Positions 17,299-26,133 of a stretch of 45,552 nucleotides of DNA are shown here, one piece after another. The stretch is from positions 1 through 45,552 of the forward strand of contig DASTIQ010000087.1 of NCBI GenBank assembly GCA_035717485.1, written 5' to 3'. The notes beneath the pieces are model-generated. The model had not been told where the DNA came from, did no database searches, and saw only the letters and a program-made list of their open reading frames with translations. Source of the DNA: Thermoanaerobaculia bacterium. GTDB lineage: Bacteria; Acidobacteriota; Thermoanaerobaculia; UBA5066; DATFVB01. The position numbers were made by a program, and so were the translations under genes. Numbering within the stretch: the stretch's first letter is position 1; each line of letters opens with the position of its first letter.

Positions 17299-17424
17299 AC
17301 GGCAGATGAGCATTCTGGCCGCGGGTCAGACGTCCGCATCCCCGTCGGGCTCGCGTGCTCGACGGCCCCGATCGTCTCGTCATCCTGTTCCCTTTTGGCG
17401 TGGGCGGAACGGGGTCCGACGCGC

Positions 17425-17607
17425 TCAGTGGGCGGAGCGGGACCTGAGCGGATGCTCCGGGTTCCAGCGGCGGCGCTGCAGCTCCAGGAGGTATCGCACG
17501 ATGCGGTCGGAGGGAACGAAGCCTTTCACGTCGCTTTGGATCTTCGCTCCCGGGTGCTCGCTGCGGAACCACCCGCTGACGGCCTGGAAGAGCTGACGAT
17601 GCGACAT
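17425..17607 (-). CDS. Small basic protein of 60 residues, function unknown
   Basis: I do not recognise a family. The case for a real gene is the ribosome site: GGAGG lies 7 nt before the ATG at 17607, better than for most genes here. The product begins MSHRQLFQAVSGWF, has a mixed middle (AKIQSDVKGFVPSDRIVRYL) and a basic tail (ELQRRRWNPEHPLRSRS). It has no signal peptide or membrane helix. The hydrophobic spacing suggests a small helical, possibly nucleic-acid-binding protein, but this is only a guess. It lies in a 484-bp gap between the metalloprotease and kdsD genes, on the same strand as both. Confidence 0.5.
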   Translation of the reverse strand: MSHRQLFQAVSGWFRSEHPGAKIQSDVKGFVPSDRIVRYLLELQRRRWNPEHPLRSRSAH

Positions 17608-17678
17608 GGGCGAACCTCCGGGGTCGGGAGGAATGCAAACGCCACGCCACGGGGCTTTCCCAGGGGTTGGTCCTCGAT

Positions 17679-17713
17679 CCCGCGGGGCCGGGATTCCGCA
17701 TCGTCCCCGCGGG
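17679..17713 (-). terminator. Strong GC hairpin after the metalloprotease gene
   Basis: CCCGCGGGG (17679-17687) and CCCCGCGGG (17705-17713) pair perfectly over 9 bp with a 17-nt loop. The hairpin begins 29 nt past the metalloprotease stop. No U-tract follows, so it is only a possible terminator or transcript-end stabiliser. Confidence 0.35.
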
Positions 17714-17742
17714 ACGAGATTCCCCGGGCCGGACCGGCACGC

Positions 17743-19641
17743 TCAGAGGTGGAGAGTTCTCACCAGGAACGCGGCCATCTGCTCGCGCGGCACGCTCAAG
17801 TTCGGGCAGTACATCCCGCCGCCGCAACCGAGCGTGATCGATTCGCGGGCGAGCTGCTCGATCCATGGGGCCGCGAACGCGCTCGCCGGGACGTCGGAGA
17901 ACATCGTCCCGGTCGCCGCCGGAGGAACGTAGGCGCTCCCGTGCTCGGCGCGGAGGAGCAGGATCGCCATCTGGGCACGCGTGACCCCGTTCGTCGGGCA
18001 ATAGGTCGTGGCGCCGCACCCGCTCGTGATCTTGCGCCGGCTGAAGTCCTCGATGAAATCGTAGGCGTAAGAGCCGGGAGGAACGTCCGAGAAGATCTGG
18101 GGCTGGCCGGGCGGCGGGACGAAGGCGTTCAGGCCGCGCTCGATGAAGACCGCCATGTCCGCGCGGGTGACGAGTCCGGCCGGACAGAACGTCGTCGCCG
18201 TGCAGCCCGGCATGATTCCCCAGGCGGCGACCGTGTAGACCGACGGGGCGAGCCCGTCCGAGGAAGAGATGTCCGTGAAGCCCCCGGCGGCCATGCAGGC
18301 GGGGGAAGAGGACGCCGCGTTGACGATCGTCGGCCGCATCTGCTCCGAGATGCACCGCGAATGGAACTTCAGGGAGATCTCGCTCCAGCCGAACAGATGG
18401 CAGTAGCTCATGATGGTCCCGACGCCGGGACCGGGGTCGACGTTCGGTCCGCTGTAGCAGCCCGGCTCGCCGCCGTAGCACTCGTCGATGGGAGGCGAGT
18501 AGCAGTGCGTGTGGACGGACCCGAAGTTGTGACCGAGCTCGTGCGCGACGGCCTCCACGTCCCACACGTCGCTCCCGGCGGGCGGGGAGTGGAAGTTCGT
18601 CATGCTCCCTTCGACGTTTCCGACGACGGCGTATCCGCCCGCCCAGTGCGCGTCGGCGGAATCCCACTGGTCGCCCTGGCAGATCGTCGAGAGCCAGGCG
18701 ACTCCGCCCCCGAGGTCCTTGCCGCTCAGGAACACCACCGTCGACCGCGCCGTTCCCGAGCCGTGCGCGTGCCAGTAATCGCCGAGCTGGAAAAGGGCGG
18801 AGATCGGGCTCGTCGCCGTCCACGGGTCGCTCGCCGTGGTCCAGACCCGGAGGAACCCGATCTTCAGGCGCGTCTTCAGGTCGCGCCAGTAGATCGCCGA
18901 AACCGCGGCGAGCTCGTTCGAGACGTAGTTCCGTTCCTTCGCCGCGTTGCCGAATCGCTGAAAGAGCTCGTAGTCCGTGTCGACCGCGACCACGGCGGCG
19001 AACGGCTGGCCGGTGTCGGCGACGGCCGTGAGCAGCGCCTCCCGTGTGGCGGGGGCGGTCATCCGCTCCGCGTCGCACCGCCAGGCTCCCGCGAGGGCCG
19101 CCCATTCCTCGGGAGAAAGCCGGCGGACGACGTGGTCGGCGGTTTCCCGCTCCCAGCGGCCGCGCGGCTCGATCGCGAACGTGTCCGCGCCGCGCTGGAC
19201 GATCGCGTGAACGCTCGCGCGGAACGCGGAAAGAAAGACTCGCGATTGCGGGTCTCCGGCGACCGTGCCTTCGTAGAACGCCCCGTCGGGAAGGGGAGCG
19301 TCGGTTTCGACGCCCGCCTCTCCCGCCTCGACGTTTCGGGCGGCGTCCGAGAAGAGGTCGAACCGGCGGAGCTCGAGATCGACGGATTCCGACGCGTCGA
19401 GCGGAAGGCTCCGGACCGTCACCGTTTCCTCCGCTCGGATGCTCCGAAGCTCGTTCAGGGCGTCGGAGCGGAGGAGAACTCCGAGCTCACGGGGGGTCCC
19501 CGCCGTGGCTTCGGATTTCACCGCCGGCGGCCCCGCGCGTGCCACCGGCGAATCGATCGCGCGGGCGGCGCCCGGATCGGCCGAACCGAGGAGCGAGAGC
19601 AGGAAGACGCCGGTCGCGAGCGGGAACCCGGGGCGGATCAT
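17743..19641 (-). CDS. Secreted reprolysin-like zinc metalloprotease with three C-terminal SLH-like repeats
   Basis: 632 residues. A signal peptide (MIRPGFPLATGVFLLSLLGSA) is followed by a propeptide-like region (about 50-190). A metzincin domain of the M12/reprolysin type then has HELGHNFGSVH at residues 367-377 and a Met-turn in GTIMSYCH. From about residue 450 three SLH-like units follow. Each has an FxD[VI] start and a Cys pair before a conserved [VT]xR[AE][DQ]MA block (GCTATTFCP, GCGATTYCP, GCGGGMYCP). The enzyme is probably exported and held at the cell surface or in the matrix; the substrate is unknown. TACGGT ends 6 nt before the ATG and there is no Shine-Dalgarno sequence. It separates kdsA from kdsD/kdsC on the same strand. 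Confidence 0.88.
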   Translation of the reverse strand: MIRPGFPLATGVFLLSLLGSADPGAARAIDSPVARAGPPAVKSEATAGTPRELGVLLRSDALNELRSIRAEETVTVRSLPLDASESVDLELRRFDLFSDAARNVEAGEAGVETDAPLPDGAFYEGTVAGDPQSRVFLSAFRASVHAIVQRGADTFAIEPRGRWERETADHVVRRLSPEEWAALAGAWRCDAERMTAPATREALLTAVADTGQPFAAVVAVDTDYELFQRFGNAAKERNYVSNELAAVSAIYWRDLKTRLKIGFLRVWTTASDPWTATSPISALFQLGDYWHAHGSGTARSTVVFLSGKDLGGGVAWLSTICQGDQWDSADAHWAGGYAVVGNVEGSMTNFHSPPAGSDVWDVEAVAHELGHNFGSVHTHCYSPPIDECYGGEPGCYSGPNVDPGPGVGTIMSYCHLFGWSEISLKFHSRCISEQMRPTIVNAASSSPACMAAGGFTDISSSDGLAPSVYTVAAWGIMPGCTATTFCPAGLVTRADMAVFIERGLNAFVPPPGQPQIFSDVPPGSYAYDFIEDFSRRKITSGCGATTYCPTNGVTRAQMAILLLRAEHGSAYVPPAATGTMFSDVPASAFAAPWIEQLARESITLGCGGGMYCPNLSVPREQMAAFLVRTLHL

Positions 19642-19644
19642 CCG

Positions 19645-19671
19645 GAAACCGTAGCACCCTCGGGCGGTTTC
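19645..19671. terminator. Hairpin between kdsA and the metalloprotease gene
   Basis: GAAACCG (19645-19651) and CGGTTTC (19665-19671) form a 7-bp stem with a 13-nt loop, 27 nt past the kdsA stop and overlapping the metalloprotease -10 region. No U-tract. It could be a kdsA terminator or an operator. Confidence 0.3.
19648..19653 (-). promoter_or_regulatory. Candidate leaderless -10 box (TACGGT) of the metalloprotease gene
   Basis: On the minus strand TACGGT, then TTCCGG, then the ATG at 19641. The gap is 6 nt. It is less like TAGAAT than the other sites but fits TANNNT. Confidence 0.4.
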
Positions 19672-19698
19672 GGCACTGTCCGGACGAACAGGTGCGGC

Positions 19699-20523
19699 TC
19701 AGCGAACCCGGTCGGCGATGTCGAGCACGTCCCGGATCATCCGCGGCAGGTGCCTCACGTCGAGCTGCGTCGAGGCATCGCTCCTGGCGTGTTCCGGGGC
19801 GTCGTGGATCTCGAGGAAGAAGCCGTCGACGAATCCCGTCGCGGCGGCGGCGCGCGCGAGGACCGCCGCGTATTGCTTCATGCCGCCCGTTTCCTTGCCG
19901 CCGCCCGGGAGCTGCATCGAGTGGGTGACGTCGTAGACGACGGGGACGCCGAGCGCCGACATCATCGGGAAGGCCCGGAAGTCGACGACGAGGTTGTTGT
20001 AACCGAACGTCGTGCCGCGCTCGCAGAGCATCACCTTCCGGTTGCCCGAGGCCGCGCACTTCTCGACGGCGAAGCGCATGTCCGAGGGGGCGACGAACTG
20101 GCCCTTCTTGATGTTGATCGGCCGGCCCGTCTCGGCCGCCGCGGTCAGGAGGTCGGTCTGGCGGCAGAGGAACGCGGGAATCTGAAGGACGTCGAGCACG
20201 CGGGCGGCCCTGGACGCCTGTTCGGGCGCATGGATGTCGGAGATGACGGGAAGACCGGTCTTCTCCTTCACCTCCGCGAGGATGTCGAGACCTTCCTCGA
20301 GCCCCGGGCCGCGGAAGGACGTGATCGCCGACCGGTTGGCCTTGTCGAACGACGACTTGAAGACGATCTTCGCGCCGGTCTTCTCGGAGACGGCCCGGAT
20401 CTTTCGCGCCATGGCGAGCGAATGCCTGCGCGATTCGATCACGCAGGGGCCGGCGAAGAAGAGCGGGGGAGCGCCCCCGCCGATCGCGAAGCCCCGGGCG
20501 ATCTCGATCCGGGAGGAAGCCAT
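19699..20523 (-). CDS. kdsA: 3-deoxy-8-phosphooctulonate synthase (KDO-8-phosphate synthase)
   Basis: 274 residues, normal length. It condenses phosphoenolpyruvate with arabinose-5-phosphate, between KdsD and KdsC. Family blocks are FFAGPCVIES (residues 23-32), FKSSFDKANRSA, GLPVISDIHAP, DVLQIPAFLCRQTDL, NIKKGQFVAP, CERGTTFGYNNLVVDFR and YDVTHSMQLPGG. C27 replaces the Asn found in the metal-independent enterobacterial enzyme, so this should be the metal-dependent class. TAGACT ends 8 nt before the ATG with no Shine-Dalgarno sequence, again a leaderless pattern. pyrG lies 52 bp upstream on the same strand. Confidence 0.97.
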   Translation of the reverse strand: MASSRIEIARGFAIGGGAPPLFFAGPCVIESRRHSLAMARKIRAVSEKTGAKIVFKSSFDKANRSAITSFRGPGLEEGLDILAEVKEKTGLPVISDIHAPEQASRAARVLDVLQIPAFLCRQTDLLTAAAETGRPINIKKGQFVAPSDMRFAVEKCAASGNRKVMLCERGTTFGYNNLVVDFRAFPMMSALGVPVVYDVTHSMQLPGGGKETGGMKQYAAVLARAAAATGFVDGFFLEIHDAPEHARSDASTQLDVRHLPRMIRDVLDIADRVR

Positions 20524-20531
20524 CGCCGGGG

Positions 20532-20537
20532 AGTCTA
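20532..20537 (-). promoter_or_regulatory. Candidate leaderless -10 box (TAGACT) of kdsA
   Basis: On the minus strand TAGACT, then CCCCGGCG, then the ATG at 20523. The gap is 8 nt. The flank resembles that of the gene starting at 34818. Confidence 0.5.
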
Positions 20538-20575
20538 TGCGAAAGCCGGGCGGCCTCGCGCCTCCGGCGACGCCG

Positions 20576-22909
<2,334 letters not shown>

Positions 22910-22991
22910 GGCGCGCGAAGCGGGCCGCGACGGGCCGTGCGGACGGCCGGCCGCCTCGAGCTGCCGGGATCAGGCGCCGGGAGCGTCATCC

Positions 22992-24104
22992 ATGAACCGC
23001 CGGGAGCTGTTCGGCCTCGCCGCGGCGACCGGCGCCGCGCTCTCGTGGCCGGCGTCGGGCGCGGGCGACCCCGCCGCGCCTCCGGCGGCGAAACGGCGGA
23101 TGCGGATCGACGGCTGCGGAGAGGCGTTCGATCCGGACGGCCCCTGGCCGCTCGGCGGCGCCGCGCTCGCCTCCCTCGCGGCGGCCGGGCTCACCGCCGT
23201 CAACTTCACGGTGGTCGGTCCCGGAGCGGACTTCGAGAAGACCGTTCGCGCGGTGGCGTTCGTCCAGGGCACGGCCGACCGTTTTCCGGATCGGCTGATC
23301 GTCGTCCGCCGGGCCGCGGATCTCGATCGCGCGGCGGACGAGGGGCGGACCGGTCTCGTGATGGGGTTCCAGACGACCGGGATGCTCGGCGAGGACCTCG
23401 ATCGAATCGACGTGTTCGGCCGTCTCGGCGTCCGGATCATGCAGCTCACGTACAACGACCGGAGCCTCTACGGCGACGGATGCCTCGAGCCCTCCGACGC
23501 GGGCCTCTCGCGGCTCGGGCGGCGCGCCGTCGAGCGGATGAACGCGTCCGGGATCACCATCGACGTCAGCCACTCGGGCGACCGGACGACTCGGGAAGCG
23601 ATCGAAGCCTCCCGGAAACCGATCGTGATCTCGCACGCCGGATGCCGCGCCGTCTTCCCGCATCCCCGCAACAAGGAGGACGCGGCGCTCAAGGCGCTCG
23701 CCGATCGCGGCGGCGTCGTCGGCATCTACCTGATGCCGTTCCTCTCCGCCGGCCCCGGACCGATCACGCCCGAGGACCTCCACCGGCACGTCGCGCACGC
23801 GGTCGAGGTCTGCGGCGAGGATCACGTGGGCATCGGGACCGATCAGGGCGTCTCTCCCGTCGAGGACACCCCCGAGTATCGGAAGAACCTCGCGGCGGAA
23901 GTCGAGGCGCGCCGCAAGGCGGGCGTGAGCGCGCCGGGAGAAAGCGCGGACCGCCCGCCGTTCATTCCGGAATTCAACCGGGCGGACCGGTTCGCGAGGC
24001 TGGCGGAGGACTTCGGGCGCCGGGGAATGGCGCCGGCTGTGATCGACAAGGTCCTCGGCGGGAATTTCGAGCGGGTGTTCCGGGAAACGTGGGAGGAGAA
24101 GTGA
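22992..24104 (+). CDS. Divergent M19 dipeptidase-like protein with Tat-type signal and altered metal site
   Basis: 370 residues. The N-terminus MNRRELFGLAAATGAALSW is a twin-arginine-like signal. The M19 fold is clear: GLVMGFQTTG, RLGVRIMQLTYNDRS, TIDVSHSGD (H194), VISHAGCRAV (H215), GIGTDQG and GGNFERVF near the end. Compared with the canonical M19 protein at 14548, the HxD pair is missing (IDGCGEAFDPD) and the bridging Glu is replaced (FQTTG for IEGGH). Only one metal site may remain, so activity may differ or be lost. GGGAG lies about 8 nt upstream. Its stop overlaps the GTG of the amidohydrolase (GTGA), so the two are coupled. Confidence 0.82.
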   Translation: MNRRELFGLAAATGAALSWPASGAGDPAAPPAAKRRMRIDGCGEAFDPDGPWPLGGAALASLAAAGLTAVNFTVVGPGADFEKTVRAVAFVQGTADRFPDRLIVVRRAADLDRAADEGRTGLVMGFQTTGMLGEDLDRIDVFGRLGVRIMQLTYNDRSLYGDGCLEPSDAGLSRLGRRAVERMNASGITIDVSHSGDRTTREAIEASRKPIVISHAGCRAVFPHPRNKEDAALKALADRGGVVGIYLMPFLSAGPGPITPEDLHRHVAHAVEVCGEDHVGIGTDQGVSPVEDTPEYRKNLAAEVEARRKAGVSAPGESADRPPFIPEFNRADRFARLAEDFGRRGMAPAVIDKVLGGNFERVFRETWEEK

Positions 24105-26086
24105 GAGTCGCCATCGCCCTGATGTTCGCGGCGGCCGCGGCGGCGGGCGCCGCGGAGCCGGATCGGTACACGGTCCTCCTGTCGGGCAATCGAGCGGGAG
24201 AGGAGACCGTGCTCCGCCTTCCCTCGGGAGAGCTCCGGATCCATTTCGAATTCAACGACCGCGGGCGCGGGCCGAAGATCGACGAACGCATCGATCTCGA
24301 CGGTCGGGGATGGCCCTCGGCGATCGAGATCACGGGAGTCGACTATTTCAAGGGCGCCGTCGAGGAGCGATTCCGGCGCGAGGGGAGAAGGGCGACCTGG
24401 AAGAGCGACGTCGAGCACGGGGAAGCCGCCGACGGCGGGTTCTACCTGGCGTTCAACGGGGCGCCCGTGGAAGTGGGCCTGCTCGCCGCGGCGCTCCTTC
24501 GCGCCCCGGATCACGGCGTCGCGCTCCTGCCGGAAGGGCGGGCGGCGATCGAGGAAGCGGGGGAGCGGACCGTCCGGAAGGGCGGCGCGAGCCGCGTCGT
24601 CCGCCAGTACCTCGTGACGGGCCTCGACTTCGCTCCTTCCCGCGTCTGGCTGGACCGGGACGGGGGCTTCTTCGCTTCCGTCAGCCCGTGGCTGACCGTC
24701 GTCCGGGGAGGATGGGAAGGCGCGGCGGCAGATCTCGCGGCCGCGCAGGACGAATCGGCGGCGCAACGGCAGAAAGCGCTCGCGGCGCGGCTGGCCCACC
24801 GCGCGCCCGCGATCGCCTTCACGCATGCCGCGCTCTTCGACTCCGAGAAAGCCTCGATCGTTCCCGCGACGACCGTCGTGGTCTCGGGCGGGCGGATCGC
24901 GGCGGTCGGGCGCGACGGCGCCGTCGCGATCCCGTCCGGCGCGACCGTGATCGACGCCGCGGGAAAGACCCTTCTTCCGGGGCTGTGGGACATGCACGTC
25001 CACCTCTCCTCCGCGGCGGACGGCCTCCTCGACATCGCCAACGGGATCACGACGGTCCGCGACATGGGCAACGACCCCGATGCGCTCCTCGGGTGGAAGA
25101 AGCAGTTCGACGAGGGAACGGCGGTCGGCCCCCGCGTGGAGCTCGCGGGCCTGGTCGACGGCAGCGGCCCGTACAGCGGCCCGATCAAGATCAAGGTCGA
25201 CGACGAGGCGGGGGCGAAGGCCGCCGTCGACGATTACTTCCGCCGGGGATACGCCCAGATCAAGATCTACAGCTCGATCAAGCCTGAGCTGATGCCGGTG
25301 ATCGCCCGCCTGGCGCATGCCCACGGGATGCGCGTGTCGGGGCACGTGCCCGCGTTCATGACCGCCGATCAGTTCGTGCGGGAAGGCTCCGACGAGATCC
25401 AGCACGTCAATTTCCTCTTCCTGAATTTCCTGTTCGACAGGGTCAAGGACACCCGGACGCCGGCGCGGTTCACCGAGGTCGCGGAGCACGGCGCCGAGAT
25501 CGATCCGTCGCAGGATCGGGTGAAGGCGTTCCTCGACCTCCTCGCCGCGCATCGGACGGTCGTCGATCCCACACTCGTCGCCTTCGAGACGATGTTCGTC
25601 GGAAAGAAGGGGACCGTTTCACCGTCGTACACGGAGATCGCGGATCGGATGCCCGCGCAGATCCGCCGCGGCTTCCTCTCCGGGAGCCTCCCGATCCCCG
25701 CCGGGAAGGAAACGCGCTACCGGGATTCCTACCGGTCGATGCTGAGGATGGTGAAGGCGCTCTACGACCGCGGCATTCCGATCGTGGCGGGAACCGACGA
25801 CCTCGCCGGGTTCTCGCTCGCGCGGGAGCTCGAGCTCTACGTCGAAGCGGGGATTCCGCCCGCGGACGTGCTGCGGATCGCGACCCTCGGCGGCGCGCGC
25901 GTGATGCGCCGCGATGCGGAGCGCGGATCGATCGCTCCCGGCAAGGCGGCCGATCTGGCGCTCGTCGCCGGCGACCCGAGCGCGCGGATCTCCGACATCC
26001 GGCGAGTCGAGATCGTCGTCAAGGACGGCGTTCTCTACCGTCCGTCGGAGATCGACGCGGTGATCGGGGTCGAGCCGCTCTCCTGA
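24101..26086 (+). CDS. Secreted amidohydrolase with an extra N-terminal domain
   Basis: 661 residues. The start is a GTG overlapping the previous stop, with GGAGGAG just upstream. A signal peptide (VRVAIALMFAAAAAAGAAE) is followed by a ~190-residue beta-rich domain of unknown role (YTVLLSGNRAGEETVLRL onwards). From about residue 235 an imidazolonepropionase/prolidase-like amidohydrolase follows. Metal ligands visible are H299 and H301 (DMHVHLS), a candidate carboxylated Lys K388 (QIKIYSS), H415 (SGHVPAF), H435 (IQHVNF) and D566 (AGTDDL), ending with the typical GSIAPGKAADLALV. The substrate is not known; secretion and the M19 neighbour suggest peptides or amides outside the cytoplasm. Confidence 0.88.
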   Translation: MRVAIALMFAAAAAAGAAEPDRYTVLLSGNRAGEETVLRLPSGELRIHFEFNDRGRGPKIDERIDLDGRGWPSAIEITGVDYFKGAVEERFRREGRRATWKSDVEHGEAADGGFYLAFNGAPVEVGLLAAALLRAPDHGVALLPEGRAAIEEAGERTVRKGGASRVVRQYLVTGLDFAPSRVWLDRDGGFFASVSPWLTVVRGGWEGAAADLAAAQDESAAQRQKALAARLAHRAPAIAFTHAALFDSEKASIVPATTVVVSGGRIAAVGRDGAVAIPSGATVIDAAGKTLLPGLWDMHVHLSSAADGLLDIANGITTVRDMGNDPDALLGWKKQFDEGTAVGPRVELAGLVDGSGPYSGPIKIKVDDEAGAKAAVDDYFRRGYAQIKIYSSIKPELMPVIARLAHAHGMRVSGHVPAFMTADQFVREGSDEIQHVNFLFLNFLFDRVKDTRTPARFTEVAEHGAEIDPSQDRVKAFLDLLAAHRTVVDPTLVAFETMFVGKKGTVSPSYTEIADRMPAQIRRGFLSGSLPIPAGKETRYRDSYRSMLRMVKALYDRGIPIVAGTDDLAGFSLARELELYVEAGIPPADVLRIATLGGARVMRRDAERGSIAPGKAADLALVAGDPSARISDIRRVEIVVKDGVLYRPSEIDAVIGVEPLS

Positions 26087-26133
26087 CAGGGAACATTCTC
26101 CGCGGGCCGCCGTACAGCTCTCCAGGAGGAGCC

